From Helianthus annuus (lineage: Eukaryota; Streptophyta; Magnoliopsida; Asterales; Asteraceae), in NCBI RefSeq assembly GCF_002127325.2, contig NC_035448.2, positions 129,405,144-129,469,143 of the forward strand: DNA of 64,000 nt. Direction: 5' to 3'. The notes below the pieces were generated by a model. That model saw only the letters and a list, made by a program, of their open reading frames with translations, had not been told where the DNA came from and searched no databases. The position numbers and the translations under genes are program-made. How positions within the stretch are numbered: the stretch's first letter is position 1; every line of letters begins with the position of its first letter. Of this stretch, positions 25,507-37,200 are shown piece by piece.

Positions 25507-25576
25507 CGGTTGAATCTTGAACACGAACCGGTATTTTAAACCTTAACAATAGTGCTTAAATATTTAAAATATTATA

Positions 25577-25618
<42 letters not shown>
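25577..25618. repeat. (TA)n microsatellite in an RPA intron
   Basis: About twenty TA units within the intron between the RPA exons at 25904-25693 and 25541. Confidence 0.9.
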
Positions 25619-25620
<2 letters not shown>

Positions 25621-27434
25621 TATATAAAAAAACGACCTACGTTGTTGTTGTAGATCCACAATAAGTTGAAGTAGGAATAACAAACATTTTACCTGGACAA
25701 CGGGTAAACTTCTTTACCATTACAATCCTTGTTAGAACATTGATACAACTTCTCATCTTTAACATCACTTGTTCCATCATCCTTATCATAGGTTTCAAAC
25801 TTTTGCTCAACTTTGGACTTGCAATAGTTACACCCATCATAATACCACATCTTATCTTAAACAATTGCAACGATAGTTCCAACAACAACAACAACTTTCT
25901 TTGGCTGTTTACATAATAAAAGACAACAATTACATTAAAATTTTGATAAAATTTAAAATATAACACATGAGGTGTTAATGAAAACCTCTATGATTGATCC
26001 AAGATAAGCAATTGGTGTAAAAACATCGTTCTTTAAAAATTCATCTTCGACAGAACACATGATATATGACCCAGCATGGCTACTTGACTCAGTTGAAGCA
26101 GCAAGTTTTGCAAGAAACCTATTGAACAGTTTGAATAAAAACAAATGTTCAATAAACAATAAATAAATAAAAAACAAAAAGATGAAATCAATAAATAAAT
26201 ATGTTTACATAATATGACTTACTTTTGCCTAAACAATAGCATGTCATCAAAGTTGTCGTTAATGAAAAGTCGTGAACCATCAAAGTTATTAGAAAAACCC
26301 CATTTACCTGTTGTCATGTAAAAAAAAGTAAACATTAAATAAAATATATATAAAGTAACAACATCTACATAAAGTGTACTATGAGGTAAGTAATGTGGTA
26401 TGAATTAAATACCTTTGTATGTCTTAACAGCACCAAAATGGACAACAACGACAACATGTGCTTCACGCTTTTCACTAACCATGTAAGAATACATGTCCTT
26501 GGCGTAATCATCCCAAAGAGTTAAATCGATCTGAACATCTCTACAAAATAATATAACAAAAAATTATAAGTTTAACAACATTTTGTAAATTTGAAAGCCT
26601 AATATAGAATAACAAACATAGAATTTATGAAAAAATTTTACTCAAGATCTTGAAGCTTAAGATTAAGGCGTTTCCCTTTACTACCATCCTTTTTGTTCGT
26701 TTCCTCGATGTTATAACAAACACAAACATAACCAATGAAATCTAGCAAAAAATATAAAATACATGTCAGCATATATAAGAACATAAAAAAACCATAAAAG
26801 TTCCTAAAACAAATATTATGGTATATAAAGTATGAAAAATTAATTAAAAAGTAACATACCTACTGTCGTACCCTCCTTTATTTTCTGTGACAGAACATCA
26901 TTAAAATCAACAAAATTGAAAACATACTGCGGACCCTCCCATTTTTTGCACTTTTCCACAAACGTATGGTAGTAAAAAGATAACTTCTGATTGTTAGGTA
27001 CAATCTTGAAAAATGTAGTGTTCGCAGCAAGAGAAGGCCGTTTTATGATAAGGCATTCATCAACAATAAGATGCCTCTCAAACTTTGAAAATAGCTTATG
27101 CAAGCAAGATGCTTGAATCTTGGTACCCTATCGGTAAATACATAAAAACATGAAAAGGAGATCTTAAAATGAAATGAAAATCAGTATAATTTAAACAAAA
27201 AAGAATAAATCATCAATTTACCATTTCATCCATCAGTATCATATCTATACCATAAGTCTCTCTTTCATTAGCTCTCATCTTCTTCCTCCACAAACTAACA
27301 ATTTTAACCTTGATAGTGTAGTTTGTGCTAAGAGCATCGATATCGTTTAGCAAGGTGATTTGACCTTCGTTTTCCGTTGTAGCTAAGATGCAATCAATAT
27401 AGGAGTAGGGTGTTGAAAAACTATTAGTTTGCAT

Positions 27435-28518
27435 TAAACAGAAAACAATTGATCTATTTATATAAAACTATAAAACGTATTATTTTTAGTAATATAATAT
27501 TAATATTTGTAATCAAAATAAACCTCGTTTTTAAAATACAATAAATAAGGAAACAGAATAATTTATAATTAGATAAAAGTAATTAACATTTATGAAAATT
27601 TAAAAAAATGGAAACTGTACATGTTAATTATATACCCTCGGGATTCAGTATACGATTTTAAATATTTTTTAAAATTACATATAATTTTATATATATTATA
27701 ATGTAACATTTCACAACTATAATTAAAGTTTAAAAATTGACAATCATATTGTTATCTATCGACAGATCCATTTTAATAAAAAATGGGATACAGATTACTT
27801 TAAATCATCTTAAATGATTAATGGATTAAGATAAAAGTGTGTTTAATATACATTTTTAAATACTATTTGTAACATTTTTCTAAAATTGACAACCATTATT
27901 AAAATAAATAAAATTGATTTTTCTAACTGTTTTTGAATAACCAGTTTCCATAATTATAGGTTTGAATTTGCAAATGACGAAATTATATGATTAATAACTT
28001 GAAAAGTAAAAACGAAATATTGAATTTGCAACATACAAACGGAAAGTTAAATTTCTATAATAAAAATGAATATAAAATGGGTTATTTATGTTAAATATTA
28101 TATAAAAAACTTATAATGTAGCATTTCTCAAGCATAATGCAAGTTTAAAAACTGACAATCATAGTGTTATCTATCTAGATATACATTATTCATAAAAAAT
28201 GGGATACATATTACTTTAACTCATCTTAAATGCGTAATTGGTTAAGATAAAAGTGTGTTTAATCTACTTTTTTAATAAATTATTAACTTCATTAGAATCT
28301 GTCAAGGACTTTTAAAATTTGACCAATAACTGTTTAACAAATACATTAAATTTTGAAAGAAATGACAAAAATGATTGGTTAAAAGGACAGTTAAGATATG
28401 AACAAATATAATAACTTAAAATTCAAAAGCAAAACGAATGTCAATAACCAAGAAAACCATATAAAAACTTAAAAAGTAACAGATGAAAGGCAAAAAACAT
28501 GTCGTAAATGTCATATAT
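27435..28518. repeat. RPA upstream region with a diverged 165-bp direct repeat
   Basis: The sequence at about 27695-27870 recurs at about 28110-28275. Shared blocks are TTATAATGTA, TTAAAAA-TGACAATCATA, AATGGGATACA and TTAAGATAAAAGTGTGTTTAAT. Offset is about 416 bp. No coding potential. It probably contains the RPA promoter. Confidence 0.7.
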
Positions 28519-30031
28519 CTAATGACTACGCCTAACGTAAGGTACAACCAGATCAACACTCAACACCTGGTCATTTTCATCAAAAGAATAATGAACCGTG
28601 TCACGGACCTTAATTCTAGCAGCTTTCATGAACTTCTTCCAACTGGTTAAAGTGTATCGCCAACCTCCATCGCTTTTTCTTTCACGTCTGGTACCGTTAG
28701 TAAATTGCTGTGGCGGATCCAGATGCATAAGTCTAACGGTGATATCTCTTAAACCTTCATCAAGTCTAGCCATTCGTGAAACAGGATCTGGAATCCTCTG
28801 TATAGTTGTAGAAATAAAATTAATAAAAAAATATGAAACTAAAAGAACAATGTTTAGAAAGAAACAAAAAAAGATTCTAAAACTTACAAAATAACGTTCA
28901 CCAGCCGTACGAACAAAACGACGAACACCACCATGTATTAGTTCATCAACTTCATTTTCAACATCGATAGGTGCAACTTCAGTCTGCAAATTAAATATAT
29001 AACATAAATTAAAATAACATATATAAAATATATAATTAAGTACCAATATGTAACTTACCTCATCGACCTCTACATCCGAAAAATTCATTTCAAGACCATT
29101 TTTCCCAAATATTTTTAAATGGAAAAAATTACCAAAAGCTTTTGTAAAAAACAGAAAACAACCATCCTTCAACTGTAATTGACTAACAATTACGTCAATA
29201 CCAACGGAAAAACCTACTTTACCGTCAGACGTTTCAATGAGAACGTTAAACGTGTTGTTGTCTATAATTACAGTAGAGATTACATCATTTGACGAATAAT
29301 CATAGTGTTTTGGCAGGATACATTCAGGAATGACCTGTGGGAATGATAAAAAAAAGTCAGCAAAAACAAAATTTAATATAAGTAAAGTAATACATCAATA
29401 CAATATGAAAAATATAAATATAACTTATCTTACATAAAAATGAGATGATGGAGGGAGCAGATACGTCCAAAAAGTGCCACGACTAACCCCATCAACGAAA
29501 TATGTTAACTTAAACGTAGTAGAATCTATAGGATTAAATACTACCAAACACCCTATGGTTAGTCGCAAATGTTCTACAACTTTGGACCAACCATGAAAAA
29601 AGAATATCTTTCCTTTAGAAGCGCTTAATCCAACATTAAATAGTCGGCCATCTTCTGTGTGTATCGAAACATTCGTAGGACCTTTATATACACCCCATAG
29701 TTTGCACGCAGCGTCGTCTGGAATACACTAATAAAAAAAACAAAATGATTTATATTTATAGTGAAAACATATAAACAATACAATAATAACAAACTGTACT
29801 TAATAATAAGATAAAGAAAATAAAAAAAAAGTTATGTAATAATTTGTCATTTACCATAATAAATTCGTCTGCTTTATTCATGTGCCTACAGAAGCAGGGT
29901 CCTCTGAAACTGATTTAAAGATTACGATGTTAATCAAGTGTAAAATGTTAAGGTTAGCATGAGAAATAAAAAATGAAAACAAAAGATACACAGATTCTAC
30001 AAATGAAATACCTTGATGAACTTTCAGCCAT
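28519..30031 (-). CDS. B3-domain protein with two clear and one possible B3 unit, six exons
   Basis: Coding exons on the minus strand: 30031-30012, 29903-29855, 29727-29434, 29334-29059, 28983-28888, 28797-28519. All phases agree and the 337-residue frame is intact. The first B3 unit spans exons 2-3 (FCRHMNKADEFIMCIPDD ... FFFHGWSKVVEHLRLTIGCLVVF). The second is exon 4 (VIPECILPKHYDY ... LKDGCFLFFTKAFGNF). An acidic linker follows, and the last exon has a weaker B3-like end (GGWRYTLTSWKKFMKAARI). This is the layout of plant REM-type B3 proteins, which are nuclear DNA binders. It lies 1.1 kb upstream of RPA on the same strand. Start chosen at the first ATG that enters the open exon chain (MAESSS). 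Membership of the Helitron is inferred from position only. Confidence 0.8.
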
Positions 30032-31700
30032 ATGAAATACCTACAAAAAGCGGTTACATAAACAAAGCACGTCAGATGAATTATTTAAAAAAAAATAACC
30101 TTTATGATACATCATAATAAAAAACTGGGTAACCAAATGATTTACACTGCCAATTAAAAAAATTAAAAAATCCTCATTATGATAAAACCTATTATACTAT
30201 CATCAAATACAGATAAAAGTTAAAAAAAAGATGATATATTACATAAACATGACAATCATAAAAATATATAATACTGAAAAAATAATAAGAATTTCTGTGA
30301 CAATAAGAATCAGGGCTTGTATAACATAAACCTAAACAGTCCATCATACTGAAAAAATCATATAAACATAATCATACGAAATAGTCTGCATCAAAAATCG
30401 ACTTTAGGTCAACATAAATAACAATGCTAATGGGATTAAGGATTTGGAATGACATTCACAAACTTATTAACAAACAGAATCAAATATAAGTTATTATACA
30501 TCAATTCATATAAAAGTAAAGACAGATATTGATAAAAATCGGATATAGGGTTTAGTGTAAATAATGTTAAATACAAAAAATGACATAATTTTCAATAATG
30601 TTAAATACCAAACGGACTTAGGGTTAAATAAACATAAACATACATTAAACACATAACATAAAAGAAAAAACACATGAATAAAGACTAAAGAATGAATTTA
30701 ACAAAAACAACTTACAGATTGTAAAACGATATGTGAACTTCAGGAATGGATTCAATGAAGAGTAGATGTAGATGATGACGGTAAAGAATATCAACCCATC
30801 TATATATGTAGATCCACTAAAGAAATTCATTGTTATATGGAAACCGATGGTATTCTTGGAATAAGATTGGAGAGAAGTTGAAGAGTTGATTGGAACCATA
30901 ACTGTAAAAGAAAGTAAATAATATGTTTAAAAATAAAACGTGAAACTAATTATAGAAACATTGACTAATTACATAAACAGACATTTAATTACAAAATCAT
31001 AAATTTTCATAAATTATGCTTATATACATTAAATTATCTTTAAACTAAAATTGAAAAATTTTTAACACAGAATATTGTTAATTAAAAAAAGAAAACTTAA
31101 CGGAAAAAAATACAAAAACAATTTAGATTGTTTGAGCTAATCTCTGTTGCTTGACCAATTGTCGTATTCCGATTGTTATGACGGAATTAGGGATTTACAT
31201 AGTCTAAACAATCATCAACAATCAACAAAAACATCTGATCTAGATTTCGGTTTTTATTTAACAATAGTAAACATGTTCAATCCATTAGATTAAATATGAA
31301 TCCTACATAAAGAACAAAGTAAAACAAAATACATTCAAGATTTATAAACAACAAAGTAAAACAAAATACATTCAAGATTTATGGTCGGATCCTCAAAAAT
31401 CAGACCAAATAAATAGTTAATAGAAGCACAAACAATGTTTATAAATCTAACTTTATATAGAAATTAATAACATAAAATCAACAGCAGATCTTGATTAATA
31501 ACATATATAACAAATATTTAGATTTAATTTAGCGTATTTACCTTTGATGTTGACCTAATTTTTGTAAAGATGGTGAGAAGATAACCGATTGAATGTTCTA
31601 AAGGAAGAGAGAAGAAGGTAAAGTTAAGGTAGGTATGAATGAGAGATAAGAAAATGAAAAAGTTTATAAATGATCCGAATATATGCAAAAGGTGAATTGG
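30032..31700 (-). promoter_or_regulatory. Putative promoter and leader exons of the multi-B3 gene
   Basis: On the minus strand a TATA-like TTTATAAAC at about 31665 is followed by a CT-rich leader ending in donor CAAAG|GTAAAT (about 31541). A second acceptor/donor pair brackets about 30720-30902 (TTTTACAG ... TCT|GTAAGTTG). The next acceptor is CTTTTTGTAG just upstream of the first coding exon (about 30041). The 30645-30899 reading frame overlaps this exon and is probably untranslated leader. Confidence 0.4.
31314..31386. repeat. 37-bp tandem duplication
   Basis: ACAAAGTAAAACAAAATACA and following bases occur at 31314 and again at 31351 in direct orientation. Confidence 0.85.
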
Positions 31701-32062
31701 GAAATGAAAAAACCCGACCCACAACATTCGGATCCCGCTTCCATTGTATTAAAATCGTGAATGGTTATTGCATTTGAGAATTCCCTCCTAAACTCAAAAA
31801 ATGAGGTTGCCACATCAGCAAAATTGTCCCAAATCCAATGCCACATAGCCCAAATCACATCTCATTTATATATATATATATACACACTTGGTTAGTTAAA
31901 GTCTGATTTAAGAACACGTATATTAAAACAAAATAAATGGAGCACCTAAAGAAATGATCCAAGCTCTTATGTAAAGGGATTTGGTTAGTTAAAGTCAGAT
32001 TTAAATGTGAGATTAAATATATTATTATTATAATATTTAATCTTGTAGCCATTATAATCATT
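31701..32062. other. Upstream flank of the Helitron-like region
   Basis: AT-rich. Contains a (TA)n run near 31866-31880 and a short direct repeat (GGTTAGTTAAAGTC at about 31889 and 31982). This is where the Helitron 5' end could lie, but no TC end could be fixed. Confidence 0.4.
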
Positions 32063-32392
32063 GGAGAAGGTTTAAATGAAAACCATTAGTTATTGTAAAA
32101 ACTCGAAAACTAATTAAAAAAGCCAAAAAAAAATACCAAATTTTTTTGCATAATAATTTTCGCAGGTTTTTTTATATAAAAAAATTTCATTTTTTTTTTG
32201 TATTGCACATGTGTAATACTACACATGTGTATTATTACACATGTGTAATACAATTTTTTTTTTGAAAAAAAAGTTTTTTTTCATATATAAAAACCAGCGA
32301 TTTTTATAAAAAAAATTTGTGTGTTTTTTAGGCTTTTCTTAGTTAGTTTTCGAGTTTTCACAATAAAAGTGGTTTTCATTTGAACCATCCCC
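32063..32392. mobile_element. MULE-type foldback MITE, 330 bp
   Basis: Nearly the whole element is an inverted repeat. The left end GGAGAAGGTTTAAATGAAAA pairs with the right end TTTTCATTTGAACCATCCCC, and pairing continues through AAAACTCGAAAACTA. The centre holds an ACACATGTGTAATA palindrome. TATAATCATT at 32053-32062 is repeated at 32393-32402, a 9-10-bp target duplication typical of Mutator-like elements. Confidence 0.88.
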
Positions 32393-32402
32393 TATAATCA
32401 TT

Positions 32403-32728
32403 TATATTATATAGATCAAAATATATTAATAACTTATTAATAATTAGTTGGTAATTGTTGATGGACCATATTACCCTTATTAACTAATTAGGTTTCCTCT
32501 TGGGTGTATATATAAGGAGATTATTAGAGAGTTTAAGGGTTACACAATTTACACAATCCTAATAACATCACTCGGCTCTCTCTCCATAACCGAATCCTTC
32601 CCTTGTTTCGGTTTCATCACCATCATAATCTTACACCCTAAGGAGGAACCAGATCATCCTGACAAGTATGTCACTCAATGGTTGCATCTCTGACTGGATT
32701 CTCTGCTGGCCTGTCTGCTGTAACAGGT
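32403..32728 (+). promoter_or_regulatory. Promoter-like segment with TATA and CT-rich leader
   Basis: TATATATAAGGAG lies at about 32508, followed by a leader with CTCTCTC and a short ATG frame (MSLNGCISDW) ending at a donor-like AACAG|GTATAT. The donor is split by gypsy element 2. The parent gene or element is not recognised. An LTR fragment is an alternative. Confidence 0.3.
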
Positions 32729-34215
32729 TGTCACGGCCCCCGACCCGGTTTTACCCGCTTCAGGAGCCGCTAGACAGAAATCCTGCGGTACTTTATTTAT
32801 TGTGAGTTTAGCAGCGGAAAATTTATTCACAGGATCGGCTAAGTTAAAACTTTTCCCGATTTATTTTTATTTCACAATTCGGGATAAAACCCTGATAATT
32901 TACAATAACAAGATTTTATTAATAAAACATAATTCTTTATTTTATATTGAGCCACTATCTTAAGCTTGAAATGCTTCCCCTGCATTTTTCCTGAATTACA
33001 GCAGATCACCTGAAACATGTTTGAAAAAGATTTTGTCAGCGGGGAAATACTGAGTGAATTATTCTAGTTACTGAAAATGAAACATTTATTATAATTTACA
33101 GTGGTAAGATCTTTTACAATGTTTCTGATATCAACCAATCTACCCACAGTACTTTACCACTCGACCCATTAGCCCATACGTCCAATGGTGTCTGTGATTA
33201 TGGTCATATCACCCAATGGCTGCCCCAATGGTGAAGATTATCAAGTAATGTGCACAATATCCCACATACCGGCTGTAATTTGGTGATTACATAAACTTAA
33301 TCACTGTAAGTTATAATTCTGAAAATAATTTGGAGTATTGTAAACAGTTAACAGCTCACAAACTGTGAGAAAAGAGTTTATAAAAGAAGAATAACTCACA
33401 TTGCAGATTTAGTATTGACAGAATATGATTTTAGCCCTGTTAACCTAATTTCAACAATAATGCACACAAAACAGGGTTAGTGATCAATGCAGCAGTCACG
33501 ATAATTTACGAGATCAAATTTTCACAATGAATGACAAAGTGCAATACTTCAACTCATTTATCGTATTAACGACAAACGACAAAGTATAATACTTCAACTC
33601 ATTTATCGAATTATCGACAAACGACAAAGTATAATGCTTCAACTCATTTATCGAATTATCGACAAACGACAAAGCATAACCCAATGTGGGCGGCACTTAG
33701 ACATTCTTTGGATATATTGATCCCGGAAATGAATCGTAATAGCGATCGAGTAATTACCCTGTTCCGCGGCAGCACCTCGATAACAGTGTGTGTGTTTAAT
33801 TGTAGTAAAACGACCTTAACTCGACGTACAGACAACGATTTTACGTCGTTCCAACTCCCAGATTCAAGTCCCAAGGCCCTCTATTTATACTGAAAATTGG
33901 CTTCTCCCGCGTGTCGCGGCAGAATTCGGGGAACCTCCCGCGTATCGCCTGGGATGCCAATTTAGGGTAGGGTAGGTTTCGTGTCCAGTAGCTTGGGTGA
34001 GTTGACAGTTTTATAAAATTCAATTCAGACAACGTATAATAAAGATAATATCGATTAGGGTTTAACCCCCCCCCCTGAGTTTTAGGGGCCCTGATCCTGA
34101 TTCCGATTGTTTCGAAAATTTTAGGGTTAGTGCAGAATTACTTGGGTGACTCAATTAGGGTTTTCTTAATAGCTAATTACCATTCTAATTATTAATTTTA
34201 ATGAGAGTTGTTACA
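32729..34215 (-). repeat. 3' LTR of element 2
   Basis: 1,487 bp. Contains three diverged copies of a roughly 45-bp unit (ACGACAAAGTATAAT, CTTCAACTCATTTATCGA) at about 33530-33680. Confidence 0.93.
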
Positions 34216-34251
34216 TCCTCCCCACCTTAGGAAAAATCTCGTCCTCGAGAT

Positions 34252-37200
34252 TCACTGGAATAGATGAGGATACTTGCGTTTCATTTCTGACTCCAGTTCC
34301 CAAGTGTATTCTGGTCCTCTCTTGGAATTCCATTTGATTTTTACCAGTACAAGTCGCTTGTGTTTGAGAAACTTGATTTTCCTATCTTCTATCTGTAAAG
34401 GTTTCTCTATGAATTTGAGCTTTTCATTTACCTCTATGTCTTGAAGAGGTACTATCAGAGATTCGTCTGATAAACATTTCTTGAGATTGGATACATGAAA
34501 TACATCATGTACTCCAGCTAGTTCTTCTGGTAGCTGTAAGCGATAGGCAACTGGTCCGATTCGTTGAATCACTGGAAATGGTCCAACATATCGGGGACTC
34601 AGTTTTCCTTTCTTTCCAAATCTTACAACTCCTTTCCAAGGAGATACTTTTAATAGTACTTTGATTTGGAATTCAAGTGGTTTGCGACGATTGTCTGCAT
34701 AGCTCTTCTGGCGATCTCTTGCTGTTTTCAATCTTTCCTTAATTTGAGTTATCTTGTCTGTAGTTTCCTGTACAATTTCTGGACCTGATAATTGACTTTC
34801 TCCTATTTCCGCCCAACATACAGGTGTTCTGCACTTGCGTCCATACAGTGCCTCGAATGGAGCGGTCTCGATACTTGAATGATAACTATTGTTATAGGAG
34901 AATTCAATTAATGGTAAATGGTTATCCCAATTACCTCCAAAGTCAATTACACATGCTCGAAGCATGTCTTCCAGAGTTTGGATCGTCCTTTCACTTTGTC
35001 CATCAGTTTGTGGATGATACGCAGTACTGAGATTGAGTCGGGTTCCCATTGATTCTTGAAAACTTGTCCAAAATCGGGAAGTGAAACGACTATCTCTATC
35101 CGATACGATGGAGAGCGGGACTCCATGTAAGGATACTATTTCATCCACATACAACTTGGCTAACCTTTCCATGCTAAAGGTTTCTTTTATGGGTAGAAAA
35201 TGAGCTGATTTGGTTAATCGGTCCACAATTACCCAAATTGCATCATTACCTTTTCTGGTTTTGGGTAACTTAGTAACAAAGTCCATTGTTATGAGTTCCC
35301 ATTTCCATACAGGCATTTCTAACTGTTGTAATAGACCTGAGGGTTTCTGGTGTTCAGCTTTAACTTGTAAACAAGTTAAACACTTAGATACGTATTCAGC
35401 TATGTCCTTTTTCATTCCTATCCACCAGAAATTCTTTCTTAAATCTTGGTACATCTTATTATTTCCTGGGTGTACAGTATACCTAGATTTATGAGCTTCC
35501 TCTAAAATTTTCGATCTTAAATCTCCTTGCTTAGGTACCCAAATTCTGCTTTTGTGGAATTTCCAAATTCCATCATTTCCTTGTTCTAATTCTTTTAGAT
35601 AACCTTTCATTCCTTCGGTATTGTCCTTGATTGCCGTTTTCTGGATTTCCTTCACTTGTTCCCTTAAATCTACTTGTAAATTTATTCTAAGAGCACGGAC
35701 TTGTTTTTGCTTTTCATGGAACTTACGACTTAAGGCATCTGCTACTACGTTGGCCTTTCCTTCATGATATTGAATATCACAGTCGTAATCACTCAAGACT
35801 TCCATCCATCTTCTTTGTCTCATGTTTAACTCTTTTTGTCCGAATATATATCTTAAACTCTTGTGGTCTGTATAAACAGTAAACTTACTTCCATACAGAT
35901 AATGTCTCCAAATCTTAAGGGCAAAAACTATGGCTCCTAGTTCTAAATCATGAGCCGTATAGTTTTCTTCGTGCTTTTTCAATTGTCTGGAGGCATACGC
36001 AATTACCTTCTTGCGTTGCATCAACACGCATCCATATCCTAATTTTGAAGCATCACAATATACTTCAAAATTTTCTGTTCCTTCTGGTAAGGCTAAGATT
36101 GGCGCATTGGTTAATTTCTGCTTTAAGATTCTAAAAGCTTCTTCTTGTTTTGGTCCCCATTCAAACTTAGTGGCTTTACAGGTCAGCTTAGTTAATGGTA
36201 CGGCTATATTGGAAAAATCCTTAATAAACCGTCTATAATAACCGGCTAAACCTATAAAACTTCTAATTTCCATTGCAGTTTGTGGAACCTTCCAGTTGGT
36301 AATTGCTTCGATCTTAGCAGGATCTACGTGAATACCTTCATAATTCACCATATGGCCTAAGAATTGCACTTCTTGTAACCAAAATTCACACTTTGAGAAT
36401 TTAGCGTACAATTTTTCTTTTCTTAATAAAGTTAAGAGTGCATGCAAGTGCTGACAATGCTCAACTTGACTTTTGGAATAAATGAGTATATCGTCAATGA
36501 ATACGATCACAAATTTATCCAAATATGGTTTACAGATTCGGTTCATCATGTCCATGAATGCAGCTGGGGCATTGGTTAATCCGAAGGGCATGACTGTAAA
36601 CCCATAATGACCATACCTAGTTCTGAAAGCAGTTTTAGGTATGTCTTCCTCTTGTACCTTCAATTGATGATATCCGGATCTTAAGTCTATCTTAGAGAAA
36701 TACCTAGCTCCTTGTAATTGATCGAAAAGATCATCAATCCTAGGTAATGGGTACCGATTCTTAATTGTGACCTTATTCAACTCTCTATAATCAATACACA
36801 TTCTCATTGATCCATCTTTCTTTTTCACAAACAACACTGGTGCACCCCAAGGGGATGAACTAGGTTGTATAAATCCTTTGCTTAGTAATTCATCTAATTG
36901 CTTTTTCAATTCTAGCATTTCGGTAGGAGCTAATGGATAGGGTGCCTTGGCTATCGGTGTAGTTCCTGGAATTAGATGAATCCTAAATTCTACCTCTCTG
37001 TCTGGTGGTAATCCAGTTAAATCTTCTGGAAATACATCTGGGTATTCTGAGACTACAGGAATCTCCTTGAGTTCTTTGCCTTTAGTACAAATGATTACGG
37101 AAATCATATATACTATTCCTTGGTTCCGTTCATAATTAGCAACTTTCATTACTGATATGAACTTTAATGGCTTCCTAGGTTTATCTCCTGAAATCTTAAT

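Larger units (their letters stand above)
15504..27434 (-). pseudogene. RPA1-like single-strand DNA-binding protein gene, interrupted by a gypsy element
   Basis: Helitron-associated homologue of the large RPA subunit, thought to coat single-stranded DNA during rolling-circle transposition. Eleven exons on the minus strand: 27434-27222, 27127-26860, 26741-26642, 26540-26413, 26307-26223, 26118-25986, 25904-25693, 25541-25507 continuing at 16307-16222 beyond the insertion, 16129-15938, 15840-15772, 15701-15504. OB-fold landmarks are IDMILMDE, GTKIQASCLHKLFSKF, VFNFVDFNDV and DVQIDLTLWDDYAK. The C-terminal DBD has a C4 zinc site (CNYC ... CSNKDC), then STGTVTLTLFDHEAM. There is an in-frame TAA at 25857-25859, just before the zinc site. 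The gypsy element at 16313-25506 splits the eighth exon; the frame joins across it when one TSD copy is removed. The TAA is probably independent of the insertion. Confidence 0.88.
5800..31880 (-). mobile_element. Large Helitron-like region with Rep/helicase, RPA, two B3 genes and an F-box gene
   Basis: Rep/helicase and RPA1-like genes, the two hallmark genes of plant Helitrons, lie in order on the minus strand. An F-box gene lies physically inside the Rep/helicase gene, and B3-domain genes flank the pair. Without the nested gypsy element the region is about 17 kb. I could not identify the terminal TC and CTRR ends, so the limits given are the outermost promoter-like sequences. The left one is about 5805 (TTTATATAGG) and the right one about 31665 (minus-strand TTTATAAAC). 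Membership of the two B3 genes is an inference from position; membership of the F-box gene follows from its nested location. Confidence 0.6.

Noticed and set aside
32456..32725. Solo copia-type LTR
   Set aside because: Has TGTT...AACA ends and a TATA box, but no matching target duplication, primer-binding site or second copy.
33514..33696. Repetitive 60-residue frame LSFVDNSINELKYYT
   Set aside because: Translation of the 45-bp LTR repeat, present in both LTR copies.
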